Below are positions 32,078 to 41,424 of a DNA stretch of 63,722 nt, one piece after another; within the stretch, counting starts at the first letter, position 1; every line of letters starts with the position of its first letter. Position numbers and translations under genes: made by a program. The notes beneath the pieces were generated by a model. That model was not told where the DNA came from, did no database searches, and was given only the letters and a program-made list of their open reading frames with translations. Source of the stretch: Marvinbryantia sp. (GTDB lineage: Bacteria; Bacillota; Clostridia; Lachnospirales; Lachnospiraceae); NCBI GenBank assembly GCA_016297895.1, contig JAEDFS010000007.1, positions 1-63,722 of the forward strand. The letters run 5' to 3'.

Positions 32078-33523
32078 ATGGGAAGAAGCACAGCAAATGA
32101 TCCCGGCAACATGGAGAAATTCCGCCGCGGAATTATTAAAGATATGTCAGAAGGAGTCCTCACCATCGGCTTTGACGGCAAGATCAAATTCCTCAATCAG
32201 GCGGCGCTTCATATTCTGGACCGTCGGGAGGAAGACCTGGTGGGAAGATCTTTTGGCGGATGTTTTTTCGAATACGAAGAAAATGACGGATTTAATCAGG
32301 CGATCCTGGATGCGGTTTATGACAGAAACAGTACCCACAGGAGGATCGTGCCCTATTATACCGGGACAGTGACCCGTCAGCTGAATATTACCACTTCTTT
32401 TCTGAGAGAAGGAGAAGAAAAGATCGGTATCATTGCAGTACTCAGTGATATCAGCGAGCTGGTGGAGCTGAGGGATGCGGTGAAAGCTATGGAGAAGATC
32501 CGAAAACTCAATGAAAAGCTGGAACTCCGAAATGAACTGTTAAGTGAGACGTTCGGACGTTTTCTGTCGGACGAGATCGTGAGGCAGCTTCTGGATACAC
32601 CGGATGGGCTGGCTCTGGGAGGAAAGAAGGAGTCTCTGACGGTCCTGATGAGTGACCTGAGAGGGTTTACTGTGATGAGTGAGCAGATGGAGGCCCAGGC
32701 GCTGGTCTCTATGCTGAACCATTATCTTGGTGAGATGACCGAGATCATACAGAAAAGAAACGGAACGATCATTGAATTCATCGGTGATGGAATCATGGCG
32801 ATTTTCGGTGCACCTGCGCCTTCAGATCATCACGCTGCCGATGCAGTGGCTGCGGCAGTGGAAATGGAAGCGCAGATGGGCAAGATCAATCAGTGGAATC
32901 AGGAGAGGGGTTATCCCATGCTGGAGATGGGAATCGGCATTAATACCGGAGATGTGATCGTGGGAAATATCGGTTCGGAGAAACGTACCAAATATGGTGT
33001 GATCGGAAGTCATGTGAATCTGTGCGGACGGATCGAAAGCTACACGGTGGGAGGACAGATCCTCATTGCACCTTCGACCCGCCAGGCCATACTGGCGCCT
33101 CTGCAGATTAAGCAGGAGCAGGAGGTGTTCCCGAAGGGTGTGGAAAAACCGGTGCTTCTTTCTCAGGTTACCGGAATCGGGGAGCCCTACGGAATATCCT
33201 GCGAAATGGAGGCGGAAGAGCCGGAACAACTGGAAGAGCCGGTGCCGGTACTTTTTTATCTGATTCAGAGCAAACACAGAGATGAGCAGGGGAAAAACGG
33301 AATCCTTACGGCCCTGTCCAGACAGGAGGCAGTCCTGTCAACAGACTGGGAACTGCATCTCTTTGACAATCTGCAGTTTTCTCTGTACGGAGAAAACGGG
33401 GAAGAAGGAAAGGTGTTTTGTAAAGTCCTTTCAAAGCAGGAGCAGGGATGGAGAATCCATTTTACGTCTCTGCCCTCCGGGTTTGAAGCATGGCATGAGA
33501 ACATGCGGAAAGGAAGGCCGTAA
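32078..33523 (+). CDS. PAS - class III nucleotidyl cyclase (possibly guanylate)
   Basis: A 481-residue soluble enzyme: a PAS domain (about 10-125), a coiled coil (VELRDAVKAMEKIRKLNEKLELRNELL), the cyclase domain (about 180-350) and an unrecognised C-terminal domain (about 380-481). Both metal-binding Asp are present: Asp193 in SDLRGFT and Asp237 in EFIGDGIMAIFGAP; the transition-state Asn314 and Arg318 are in VNLCGR. The base-selecting positions read Glu233 and Gly307 (KYGVIGSH), not the Lys and Asp/Thr of adenylate cyclases; Glu is the guanylate-cyclase residue. Product may thus be cGMP; cAMP is not excluded. ATG 32078 has AGGAGAG upstream. Two cNMP-binding proteins precede it. Confidence 0.9.
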   Translation: MGRSTANDPGNMEKFRRGIIKDMSEGVLTIGFDGKIKFLNQAALHILDRREEDLVGRSFGGCFFEYEENDGFNQAILDAVYDRNSTHRRIVPYYTGTVTRQLNITTSFLREGEEKIGIIAVLSDISELVELRDAVKAMEKIRKLNEKLELRNELLSETFGRFLSDEIVRQLLDTPDGLALGGKKESLTVLMSDLRGFTVMSEQMEAQALVSMLNHYLGEMTEIIQKRNGTIIEFIGDGIMAIFGAPAPSDHHAADAVAAAVEMEAQMGKINQWNQERGYPMLEMGIGINTGDVIVGNIGSEKRTKYGVIGSHVNLCGRIESYTVGGQILIAPSTRQAILAPLQIKQEQEVFPKGVEKPVLLSQVTGIGEPYGISCEMEAEEPEQLEEPVPVLFYLIQSKHRDEQGKNGILTALSRQEAVLSTDWELHLFDNLQFSLYGENGEEGKVFCKVLSKQEQGWRIHFTSLPSGFEAWHENMRKGRP

Positions 33524-33526
33524 GAT

Positions 33527-34321
33527 ATGAGACCGATTTACATCAATACGGTAGTCTTTGCACAGGGAAAGCTTTCCCATCTGAAAGAGCTGTCTGACCG
33601 GTATCAGGACCGGGTCGGCTTTGAAATTCTGGCCAAATTTGATGAGGATACCTTTGAAGAAGAACTGGAACAGGTAAGGGAAATACTGCAGGGAAGAAGG
33701 AATGCATTTCACGGACCGGTGTTCGGGGCGGAGCACTCAGCACCCAGGGGCAGCGAGGAATACCGCCGGACTATGGAAATGATGGAAAAAACGCTGAAAT
33801 ACTGCCGTATCTTCCATGCCGGGCATCTGACCTTTCATCTGAACAATCAAAAAGTGACCGAGGACACCCGGGAAGAAATGTTAAAGACGTCATTGGAGAA
33901 TTACCGGAAGATCAAAGAACTGTTCGGAGCGGAGGGAATTCCTGTGTATGTGGAGAACAGCGGAATCCGTCTTTGGGAAAATGTGCTGCTGGATCAGGAG
34001 GAATTCATTGCACTTTGCAAAAAGGAGCAGTTTGAGGTTCTGATCGATATCGGGCATGCCAATGCCAACGGATGGGATCTGATCCATGTGATCGATGCAT
34101 TGAAGGATCAGATTCGGGCATTTCATTTTCATAATAATGACGGGCTCCATGACAGTCATGCAAGAATCTATGACGGAACCATTGATTTTGACCGGCTGAT
34201 CCGGTATGTGAAGGAGACAGTACCTGAGGCAGAGTGGATCCTGGAATACTGTAATCCGACTATGGAAGGGAAGCCGCTTACAGAGGATCTGGAGAAGCTG
34301 ATTGAGCTTGCTAAGGAGTAA
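33527..34321 (+). CDS. sugar phosphate isomerase/epimerase family TIM barrel
   Basis: A 264-residue protein of the xylose-isomerase-like TIM-barrel group (AP endonuclease 2 / sugar isomerase fold). Metal-site motifs visible: YVENSGIRLWEN (Glu, strand 5), VLIDIGHANANGWD (Asp, His), AFHFHNNDGLHDSH (His, Asp) and WILEYCNPTMEGKPL (Glu), as expected for a divalent-metal site. The substrate is not known. It starts 3 bp after the cyclase stop, so it is cotranslated with the signalling genes; a role in sugar conversion near amylase and cellulase is plausible. Confidence 0.82.
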   Translation: MRPIYINTVVFAQGKLSHLKELSDRYQDRVGFEILAKFDEDTFEEELEQVREILQGRRNAFHGPVFGAEHSAPRGSEEYRRTMEMMEKTLKYCRIFHAGHLTFHLNNQKVTEDTREEMLKTSLENYRKIKELFGAEGIPVYVENSGIRLWENVLLDQEEFIALCKKEQFEVLIDIGHANANGWDLIHVIDALKDQIRAFHFHNNDGLHDSHARIYDGTIDFDRLIRYVKETVPEAEWILEYCNPTMEGKPLTEDLEKLIELAKE

Positions 34322-34325
34322 GAGT

Positions 34326-35747
34326 ATGAAAAATGGAAAGAGATGGGTTATTTTTTTATTTGTGATCCTGTCCGTTCTGTGGGGCGGAAGCTTTTCGGCA
34401 GCAGCGTCCACGCCGCTTGAGAGTCACGGAGCACTTTCCGTGAAGGGCGGAAAAGTCGTGGATTCCCACGGAAAGACATTTCAGCTGAAGGGGGTCAGCA
34501 CCCATGGATTGTCCTGGTTTCCGGAGTATGTGTCGAAAGAGGCATTTCAGAGCTTAAGAGATCAGTGGGGAGCCAACACGGTGCGTCTTGCCATGTATAC
34601 GGCAGAATATAACGGATACTGCACCGGCAGTGCGGCCAATCGGACAACGTTGAAAAATCTGGTGGATAAAGGAGTGAAAGCCGCCACAGATCTGGGAATG
34701 TATGTGATCATTGACTGGCATATCCTTCGGGACAACAATCCCAATACCTATAAAAAGCAGTCACTTGCCTTTTTCCGGGAGATGGCAGCGAAGTATAAGA
34801 ATTATGACAATGTGATCTATGAGATCTGCAATGAGCCAAATGGCGGAACGACCTGGTCCCAGGTCAGGAGTTACGCCCAGAGTGTGATCGGAGAGATCCG
34901 GAAAACAGACAAAGATGCGATCATCATTGTGGGAACCCCTACCTGGTCTCAGGATGTGGATCAGGCGGCAAAAAGTCCCATTACGGGATATGGCAACATC
35001 GCCTACAGTTTTCATTTCTATGCCGGTACCCATAAGGAGTCCTATCGTACAAAGCTTGAGAACGCCTTGAAAAAGGGCCTCCCGGTGGTGGTCACAGAGT
35101 TTGGAATCAGTGATGCATCCGGCAGCGGGGGCATAAATAAGACAGAGGGAGACCGCTGGATCAGCCTTCTGAACCGGTATCAGACCGGCTATGTGTGTTG
35201 GAGTCTGTCTAATAAAAATGAGTCCAGCGCATTGCTGAAAAGCAGCTGTAAGAAGAGATCCGGATGGGGCAGCAGTGATCTGTCCGATTCCGGAAAATGG
35301 CTGGTGAACACACTGAAAGGAAAGCTTGCTTCCGGAACCCAGTCCGGTTCGACGGTGTCTCAGTCTTCCCAGACCACCGGTCAGACAGCTGCAGCGTCGA
35401 CAAAAGTCAAGAGCGTGAAGGCATCGAAAAAGTATTGCAGCATTTCACTGAAGCGGGAAAAGACCTGGAAGTCCGGAAAGAAGTATTACAGTCTGTATCG
35501 TCTGGTGATTACCAATAAGAGCAGCAAATACAACATTTCCGACTGGAAGATCCAGATCCGGTTTAAGAATTCCATAAAGAAGAGCAGCAGCTGGAACGGA
35601 AAGATGAAATTTTCCGGAAAAACGGTGACGATCACCCCGGTATCCTGGAATAAAACCATTGTCAGAAAGGGCAAAGCAAAAGATATCGGCTTTATTGTAA
35701 GCTCTTACTCAAAGAGCAATAAGATATCATCGGCAGTCTTTAAGTAG
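34326..35747 (+). CDS. secreted GH5 endoglucanase with CBM2-like domain
   Basis: A 473-residue exported cellulase. Order: signal peptide (about 1-28, VLWGGSFSAAAS), GH5 subfamily-2-like catalytic barrel (about 35-325) with acid/base Glu170 in YEICNEPNG and nucleophile Glu258 in VVVTEFGIS, a Ser/Thr/Gln-rich linker (about 335-365), and a C-terminal beta-sandwich resembling CBM2 (WKSGKKYYSLYRLVITNKS, ISDWKIQIRF, SSWNGKMKFSG, TPVSWNKTIVRKGKAKDIGF). It hydrolyses beta-1,4-glucan outside the cell. ATG 34326 is 4 bp after the isomerase stop, with AAGGAG inside that gene; the earlier in-frame start is rejected. It ends the amylase-cyclase run. Confidence 0.93.
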   Translation: MKNGKRWVIFLFVILSVLWGGSFSAAASTPLESHGALSVKGGKVVDSHGKTFQLKGVSTHGLSWFPEYVSKEAFQSLRDQWGANTVRLAMYTAEYNGYCTGSAANRTTLKNLVDKGVKAATDLGMYVIIDWHILRDNNPNTYKKQSLAFFREMAAKYKNYDNVIYEICNEPNGGTTWSQVRSYAQSVIGEIRKTDKDAIIIVGTPTWSQDVDQAAKSPITGYGNIAYSFHFYAGTHKESYRTKLENALKKGLPVVVTEFGISDASGSGGINKTEGDRWISLLNRYQTGYVCWSLSNKNESSALLKSSCKKRSGWGSSDLSDSGKWLVNTLKGKLASGTQSGSTVSQSSQTTGQTAAASTKVKSVKASKKYCSISLKREKTWKSGKKYYSLYRLVITNKSSKYNISDWKIQIRFKNSIKKSSSWNGKMKFSGKTVTITPVSWNKTIVRKGKAKDIGFIVSSYSKSNKISSAVFK

Positions 35748-35767
35748 ATCGATGACAGAAAAAAGAC

Positions 35768-35796
35768 TTGACATTTATTTTATACCGTGGTATTTT
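35768..35796 (+). promoter_or_regulatory. promoter of the glycine cleavage operon
   Basis: TTGACA (35768-35773), 17 bp, TATTTT (35791-35796), 25 bp before the first glycine aptamer. Confidence 0.8.
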
Positions 35797-35820
35797 TTAG
35801 AAAAATATGGATCGATTGAA

Positions 35821-35974
35821 GAAACTGGGAGAGATACAAAGGCGTGCGCCGAAGGGGCAGAAGAACTCTCAGGCAAAAGGACCGGTTTCTGACGATACTC
35901 TGGAAAGCAGCAAAGAAGCTGCACCGAAGAAGCAACCGGATATCCGGGAATCTTTCAGGTTAGTATATACAGAG
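35821..35974 (+). promoter_or_regulatory. tandem glycine riboswitch
   Basis: Two glycine aptamers. Aptamer 1: P1 GAAACTGG (35821-35828) with CCGGTTTC (35882-35889), core GCGCCGAAGGGGCAGAAG and ACTCTCAGGCAAAAGGAC. A 6- to 8-nt linker follows. Aptamer 2: P1 CTCTG (35898-35902) with CAGAG (35970-35974), core GCACCGAAGAAGCAA and AATCTTTCAGGTT. The P1 3' strand of aptamer 2 shares bases with the 5' arm of the terminator at 35970-36008, so glycine binding should prevent termination: an ON switch for gcvT and the genes behind it. Confidence 0.95.
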
Positions 35975-36008
35975 CGCAAAACAAAAGAACTTGTTTTGCG
36001 CTCTTTTT
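35970..36008 (+). terminator. riboswitch-controlled terminator
   Basis: GAGCGCAAAACA (35972-35983) pairs perfectly with TGTTTTGCGCTC (35992-36003), then TTTTT. It overlaps the 3' strand of aptamer 2 P1; the two structures exclude each other. Confidence 0.92.
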
Positions 36009-36030
36009 ATATTCCAAAAAGGAGGAAATC

Positions 36031-37125
36031 ATGATGGAAAAAGTAACCCCGCTTTATGAAACTCACAAAAAATACGGAGGAAAGATCGTACCCTTTGCAG
36101 GCTATCTTCTGCCGGTACAGTACCCATCCGGTGTGATCGCAGAACACATGGCAGTGCGGAATACCTGCGGAATTTTTGATGTATCCCACATGGGTGAGAT
36201 CACCTGTACAGGGCCGGATGCCTTAAAGCTTCTGAACCATATCCTGACCAACGATTTTACGGATATGTATGACGGCCAGGCCCGTTACACCGTCATGTGC
36301 TATGAGGACGGAGGCTGCGTGGATGACCTGATCGTCTATAAAGTGAAGGAAGAACAGTATTTTATCGTTGTCAATGCGGCTAATAAGGATAAGGATTTTC
36401 AGTGGATGAAGGAGCATGAGGAAGGCAATGCCGTATTTACGGATATTTCTGATTCGGTGGCTCAGATCTCAGTTCAGGGACCGAAGGCGTATGAGATCCT
36501 TCGCAAACTGCTGTCAGAGGAAAGCTTTCCGGAAAAATACTATAGTGCTCTGTTTGACCGGGATCTGAAGGGAATTCGCTGTGCTGTCTCCCAGACAGGA
36601 TATACCGGTGAAGGCGGATATGAGCTTTACATGGCAGCATCAGATGCAGCGGCAGTGTGGGAACTGCTTCTGGAGGCAGGAAAGGAAGAAGGGATCCTTC
36701 CCTGCGGACTGGGAGCCCGGGATACCCTCCGACTGGAAGCGGGAATGCCTTTATACGGACATGAGATGGATGAGACTGTGACACCGCTGGAGACAGGTCT
36801 TAATTTTGCCGTAAAGATGAAAAAAGAGGACTTTATCGGGAAAACGGCTCTGACAGAAAAAGAAATCACCCGTACAAGAGTGGGTCTTAAGGTGACCGGC
36901 CGGGGAATCGTCCGGGAACATATGCCGGTATATATGGGCGAGGTACAGGTGGGTATGACCACTTCCGGAACCCATTGCCCGCTCCTCGGATATCCGGTGG
37001 CCATGGCTCTGGTATCCCTCAGGGCTTCCGCAATCGGAACAAAACTTACAGCCGATGTCAGAGGAAGAAAAGTGGAGATGGAGGTCGTGAAGCTTCCCTT
37101 CTACTCCAGAACAAGGAAAGCATAG
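36031..37125 (+). CDS. gcvT: glycine cleavage system T protein (aminomethyltransferase)
   Basis: A 364-residue tetrahydrofolate-dependent aminomethyltransferase: takes the aminomethyl group from GcvH, releasing ammonia and 5,10-methylene-THF. Family motifs: HMGEITCTGPDALKLLNHILTNDF, RYTVMCYEDGGCVDDLIVYK, TGYTGEGGYELY and LGARDTLRLEAGMPLYGHE. It is the first gene after the glycine riboswitch; AAGGAGG is 6 nt before ATG 36031 (ATG 36034 is adjacent). gcvH follows after 74 bp. Confidence 0.97.
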   Translation: MMEKVTPLYETHKKYGGKIVPFAGYLLPVQYPSGVIAEHMAVRNTCGIFDVSHMGEITCTGPDALKLLNHILTNDFTDMYDGQARYTVMCYEDGGCVDDLIVYKVKEEQYFIVVNAANKDKDFQWMKEHEEGNAVFTDISDSVAQISVQGPKAYEILRKLLSEESFPEKYYSALFDRDLKGIRCAVSQTGYTGEGGYELYMAASDAAAVWELLLEAGKEEGILPCGLGARDTLRLEAGMPLYGHEMDETVTPLETGLNFAVKMKKEDFIGKTALTEKEITRTRVGLKVTGRGIVREHMPVYMGEVQVGMTTSGTHCPLLGYPVAMALVSLRASAIGTKLTADVRGRKVEMEVVKLPFYSRTRKA

Positions 37126-37199
37126 CCCTGTCCTATGGATACACAGGGATGCAGAAATAAAAGATATCATACATATTTATCATTAAAGGAGGAACTGTT

Positions 37200-37583
37200 A
37201 TGAACTGTCCAACAAATCTTACGTATTCAAAATCTCATGAGTGGGTAAAAAAAGAAGAGGGATCGGTCCTGATCGGGCTGACAGATTTTGCTCAGAGCGA
37301 ACTGGGAGATCTGGTGTTTGTCAATCTTCCGGAAGTGGGAGATTCGGTAACGGCAGGAGAAGCACTGGGTGATGTGGAATCTGTGAAAGCCGTATCTGAT
37401 ATTTTCTCTCCGGTATCCGGAACTGTCAGTGAAGTCAATGAGGAGCTGTTGGATCATCCGGAAATGATCAATGAGGCACCTTATGATGCATGGCTGATCC
37501 GGGTGACTGAGGTCACAGAGGAGGAAGAACTGCTGGATGCAGAGGCTTATGAAGCACACTGCGAGGCGGAGAGCGAAGGCTGA
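37200..37583 (+). CDS. gcvH: glycine cleavage system H protein
   Basis: A 127-residue lipoyl carrier shuttling the aminomethyl group between the P, T and L proteins. The lipoylation site is GDVESVKAVSDIFSPVSG, with the modified Lys at about residue 63; SHEWVKKEEGSVLIGLTDFAQSELGDLVFVNLP is the family opening. The lipoyl group is supplied by lplA in the same operon. AAAGGAGG lies 6 to 8 nt before the ATG. Confidence 0.97.
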   Translation: MNCPTNLTYSKSHEWVKKEEGSVLIGLTDFAQSELGDLVFVNLPEVGDSVTAGEALGDVESVKAVSDIFSPVSGTVSEVNEELLDHPEMINEAPYDAWLIRVTEVTEEEELLDAEAYEAHCEAESEG

Positions 37584-37643
37584 TGAGCGCAGACTGCTGG
37601 CGATTCTGAAATAAAAATCTGAAAAAGAACAGGAGGGATTCGG

Positions 37644-38960
37644 ATGGGATCCTATATTCCCAATACCAAAGAAGAACAGCTGGAAATGCTTCATGAGATC
37701 GGCATGCACTCTTTTGACGATCTGTATACAGATGTCCCGGAGGAAATGCGCTTAAAACGTGAGCTGAATCTGCCATCAGGACTTTCGGAAATGGAAGTGG
37801 CAGAAAAGATGGAACAGATGGCCGGAAAGAATGTGCGCTTCCGTCATATTTTCCGGGGAGCCGGCTCCTATGATCATTACATACCGGCGATTGTAAAACA
37901 GATTACGTCCAAAGAGGAATTTGTGACCGCTTATACACCCTATCAGGCAGAGATCAGTCAGGGGCTTCTTCAGTCTATTTTTGAATATCAGACCATGATC
38001 TGCGAGCTGACAGGTATGGAAGCCGCCAATGCGTCTGTCTATGACGGAGCTGCGGCGGCAGCGGAGGCGGCAGCCATGTGCCGGGACAGGAAGAGAGGAA
38101 CCGTCTGTGTCAGTGAGACCACAGATCCGAAAGTCCTTTCCGTGATCCGTACCTATTGCTTTGGAAGCGGAGCACCGCTGGTGATCCTGCCGGCAAAGGA
38201 TGGGGTCACAGATCTTGAGGCCTGGAAGACGATGGATACCTCCGGAATCGCCTGCCTCTATGTTCAGACACCCAACTATTACGGAAATCTGGAGGACGGA
38301 GAACAGATTGCAGAGGCGGTTCATGCAGCGGGGGCAAAGCTGATTCTGGGCTGCAATCCCATCTCTCTTGGAATTTTAAAGACACCGGGAGAATGCGGAG
38401 CGGATATTGCCGTGGGAGAAGGACAGCCCCTGGGTCTGCCCATGGGCTTTGGAGGACCTTATCTTGGTTATATGGCTGCCACAAAGGATATGATGCGAAA
38501 GCTGCCGGGAAGAATTGTAGGACAGACCACGGATGTGGAAGGAAAGACCGGTTATGTACTGACCCTGCAGGCCAGAGAACAGCATATCCGAAGGGAGAAG
38601 GCAAGCTCCAATGTCTGCTCCAATGAAGCACTCTGTGCCATGACCGCATCGGTGTACCTGACAGCCATGGGAAGCAGGGGACTATCAAAAGCAGCGGTAA
38701 GCTGTATGTCCAATGCCCATTATCTTCTGGCGGAGCTCACAAAAGCAGGATTTACAAGAAAATATCCGGGAGAGTTCTTCCATGAGTTTGTAACAGTCTG
38801 CCCGTGCAATGCCTATACACTGGCAGAAAAGCTGGGAGAAAAGGGATATCTGAGCGGACTGCCGTTAAATGAACAGGAAATGCTCTGGTGTACCACAGAG
38901 AAAAACACGAAGTCGGAAATGGATACCCTGCTTCAGGTGATCGGGGAGGTGCTCAAATGA
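37644..38960 (+). CDS. gcvPA: glycine dehydrogenase (decarboxylating) subunit 1
   Basis: A 438-residue N-terminal half of the P protein, as found in bacteria with a split GcvP. It opens YIPNTKEEQLEMLHEIGMHSFDDLY and contains the family segment FRGAGSYDHYIPAIVKQI and TPYQAEISQGLLQSIFEYQTMICELTGMEAANASVYDG (in parts), shaping the PLP pocket without the Schiff-base Lys, which is in subunit 2. Its stop overlaps the gcvPB start (ATGA). A strong AGGAGG site precedes ATG 37644. Confidence 0.97.
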   Translation: MGSYIPNTKEEQLEMLHEIGMHSFDDLYTDVPEEMRLKRELNLPSGLSEMEVAEKMEQMAGKNVRFRHIFRGAGSYDHYIPAIVKQITSKEEFVTAYTPYQAEISQGLLQSIFEYQTMICELTGMEAANASVYDGAAAAAEAAAMCRDRKRGTVCVSETTDPKVLSVIRTYCFGSGAPLVILPAKDGVTDLEAWKTMDTSGIACLYVQTPNYYGNLEDGEQIAEAVHAAGAKLILGCNPISLGILKTPGECGADIAVGEGQPLGLPMGFGGPYLGYMAATKDMMRKLPGRIVGQTTDVEGKTGYVLTLQAREQHIRREKASSNVCSNEALCAMTASVYLTAMGSRGLSKAAVSCMSNAHYLLAELTKAGFTRKYPGEFFHEFVTVCPCNAYTLAEKLGEKGYLSGLPLNEQEMLWCTTEKNTKSEMDTLLQVIGEVLK

Positions 38961-40387
38961 AACTGATTTTTGAAATGGGACAGAAGGGAAGAGGCTGTGA
39001 TCTTCTCCCGGATTGTACGACACCGGTGGTGGATCCGGGAAGTTTTGCAAGAAAGAGGGTACTGCATCTTCCGGAGGTATCGGAGACAGAATGCAGCCGT
39101 CACTATACGGAACTGGCAGGGCAGACTCACGGAGTCAATGACGGATTTTATCCACTGGGTTCCTGCACCATGAAATACAATCCCAAGATCAATGAAGCGG
39201 CTGCTTCACTGGAAGGCTTCGCCGGCATCCATCCTCTTCAGGCGGAAAAGGATGTCCAGGGCTGTCTGGAAGTGATGAAGACAGTGGAAAGGGATCTCTG
39301 TGAGATTACCGGCATGGATGCCATGACGCTTCAGCCTGCAGCAGGGGCTCACGGAGAGTTTACGGGACTTCTGCTGATCAAAGCCTATCATAAGAGCCGG
39401 GGAGATGAAAAACGGAAAAAGATCATCGTACCGGATTCTGCTCATGGAACCAACCCGGCCAGTGCAGCCATGGCGGGATTTGACATTGTAAACATTGCTT
39501 CCGATGAACATGGCTGTGTGGATCTTGAGAAGCTTCAGGAAGCTGTGGGAGAGGATACGGCAGGACTGATGCTTACAAATCCCAATACGGTAGGGCTCTT
39601 TGATCCCAATATAGGGGAGATCACCAGAATCGTTCATGAGGCAGGCGGCCTTTGCTATTACGACGGAGCAAACTTAAATGCCATTATGGGAATTACCCGT
39701 CCAGGGGATATGGGATTTGATGTGATGCATCTGAATCTTCATAAAACCTTTTCCACACCCCATGGCGGCGGCGGCCCGGGAAGCGGTCCGGTGGGATGCA
39801 AACAATTCCTGGCAAAATTCCTTCCGGGAATCCGGGTCACAGAAGGAAGTGATGGGCTGCAAGAAGAACGGGCAGACGAGACCGTAGGAAATGTAAGAAG
39901 CTTCGGCAGCAATTTCCTGGTAGTGGTAAAGGCCTGCGCCTATCTTCTGACTCTTGGAAAAGAAGGAATCCCGGAGGCATCCTCCAATGCCGTGCTGAAT
40001 GCAAATTATATGATGCACAGACTGAAACCCTACTATACCATGGCCTATGATCATGTCTGCATGCATGAATTTGTCATGACCCTGGAGAAAGTAAAACACG
40101 AGCGAAATGTATCCGCACTGGATATTGCCAAGGCGCTTCTGGATCACGGCATCCATCCGCCTACCATGTATTTCCCGCTGATCGTCCACGAAGCGCTGAT
40201 GATCGAGCCAACGGAGACGGAGAGCCGGGAGACGCTGGATGAAGCAGTACAGATTTTTTTGGACGTATTAAAACAGTCGGAGGAGACTCCGGAAGACATG
40301 CACAGTTATCCTCTCACCACACCGGTGCGCCGTCTGGATGAGGTGGCAGCGGCAAGAAAACCGGTGATCCGGTATACCTGGGAGTAG
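38957..40387 (+). CDS. gcvPB: glycine dehydrogenase (decarboxylating) subunit 2
   Basis: A 476-residue PLP-binding half of the P protein; with GcvPA it decarboxylates glycine and passes the aminomethyl group to GcvH. The PLP lysine lies in HLNLHKTFSTPHGGGGPGSGP (split motif, about residues 257-277), and HGTNPASAAMAGF and NPNTVGLFDPNIGEI are family marks. ATG 38957 overlaps the gcvPA stop by 4 bp; the upstream in-frame start at 38888 lies within gcvPA and is rejected. lplA begins 13 bp after the stop. Confidence 0.97.
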   Translation: MKLIFEMGQKGRGCDLLPDCTTPVVDPGSFARKRVLHLPEVSETECSRHYTELAGQTHGVNDGFYPLGSCTMKYNPKINEAAASLEGFAGIHPLQAEKDVQGCLEVMKTVERDLCEITGMDAMTLQPAAGAHGEFTGLLLIKAYHKSRGDEKRKKIIVPDSAHGTNPASAAMAGFDIVNIASDEHGCVDLEKLQEAVGEDTAGLMLTNPNTVGLFDPNIGEITRIVHEAGGLCYYDGANLNAIMGITRPGDMGFDVMHLNLHKTFSTPHGGGGPGSGPVGCKQFLAKFLPGIRVTEGSDGLQEERADETVGNVRSFGSNFLVVVKACAYLLTLGKEGIPEASSNAVLNANYMMHRLKPYYTMAYDHVCMHEFVMTLEKVKHERNVSALDIAKALLDHGIHPPTMYFPLIVHEALMIEPTETESRETLDEAVQIFLDVLKQSEETPEDMHSYPLTTPVRRLDEVAAARKPVIRYTWE

Positions 40388-40400
40388 GGAGGAAAAAGTT

Positions 40401-41396
40401 ATGATCCGGAAACTATCAGTTGTAATCAGCAATTCCTTTAATCCTTATGAAAATCTGGCGCGGGAAGAGTATCTGACCTTTCATGTTCAGCCGGATGAGT
40501 GCATCCTCTATCTCTGGCAGAATGCCCATACGGTAGTTATCGGAAGAAACCAGAATTGCTGGAAGGAATGCCGGGTATCGGAGCTGGAAGCATCCGGCGG
40601 ACATCTGGTCCGCCGTCTTTCCGGCGGCGGTGCCGTCTATCATGATCTGGGAAATCTGAATTTTACCTTTTGTATGAGGAAGGAATATGCGGACGTGACC
40701 AGACAGACGGCAGTGATCCGGGAAGCAGCCGCTTCCTTTGGACTGAAGGCGGAGCAGACAGGACGAAATGATGTCACGGTAGACGGAAGGAAGTTTTCAG
40801 GAAATGCTTTTTTTGATTCTCGGGGATATTATTATCATCACGGGACTTTGCTGCTGAATGTGGACACTTCTGCCATGTCCAGATATCTCAATCCTTCTAC
40901 GGCAAAGCTTCAGTCAAAGGGCGTGTCTTCTGTGCGTTCCAGGGTGGTAAACCTGGCGGAATTGTCAGAAGAGATCACGGTGGATTCTATGAAAAAGGCA
41001 ATGACAGAGGCTTTTTCCAAAGTCTATGGACTTCCCTGTGAAGTATTTGAGGAAAGCCGTTTTGATGAACAGGAGATCAGGAGTCTGAGAGAAAAATTTG
41101 ATTCCTGGCAGTGGAAATACGGACAGAAGATTCCTTTTACCAACCGGTTTGCCAGAAGGTTTTCCTGGGGTGAAGCAGAGCTGGATTTGAAAGTCGATCA
41201 GGGGCTTGTGGAGGAGGCACTGTTTTCCACAGATTCCATGGAAGCCGACTGGTTTGAGGGAATCGGCACCCAGTTCCGGGGCTGTCCCTATGAAGCGAAG
41301 GCATTGAGCCGGGTTCTGAAAGAAATGCTGGGTAAGCGGCAGGTGCCGGGTGAAATCGTGGAAGAACTGTGCGGGATGATACAGGAAGAAGTATAA
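40401..41396 (+). CDS. lplA: lipoate-protein ligase A
   Basis: A 331-residue ATP-dependent lipoate ligase: activates free lipoate as lipoyl-AMP and attaches it to GcvH. Motifs: NPYENLAREEYLTFH, VVIGRNQNCWKECR, the RRLSGGGAVYHDLGNLNFTF lipoate-binding loop (about residues 71-90), and GRNDVTVDGRKFSGNAFF with the catalytic Lys. The C-terminal accessory domain is present. Its place between gcvPB and lpdA indicates it serves the same operon and that the cell scavenges lipoate. Confidence 0.95.
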   Translation: MIRKLSVVISNSFNPYENLAREEYLTFHVQPDECILYLWQNAHTVVIGRNQNCWKECRVSELEASGGHLVRRLSGGGAVYHDLGNLNFTFCMRKEYADVTRQTAVIREAAASFGLKAEQTGRNDVTVDGRKFSGNAFFDSRGYYYHHGTLLLNVDTSAMSRYLNPSTAKLQSKGVSSVRSRVVNLAELSEEITVDSMKKAMTEAFSKVYGLPCEVFEESRFDEQEIRSLREKFDSWQWKYGQKIPFTNRFARRFSWGEAELDLKVDQGLVEEALFSTDSMEADWFEGIGTQFRGCPYEAKALSRVLKEMLGKRQVPGEIVEELCGMIQEEV

Positions 41397-41424
41397 ATAC
41401 AGTGACAGAAAGAAGGGATGATTG

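Noticed and set aside
35807..36034. 75-codon + strand frame before gcvT
   Set aside because: It runs through the tandem glycine riboswitch and its terminator; the sequence is explained by RNA structure.
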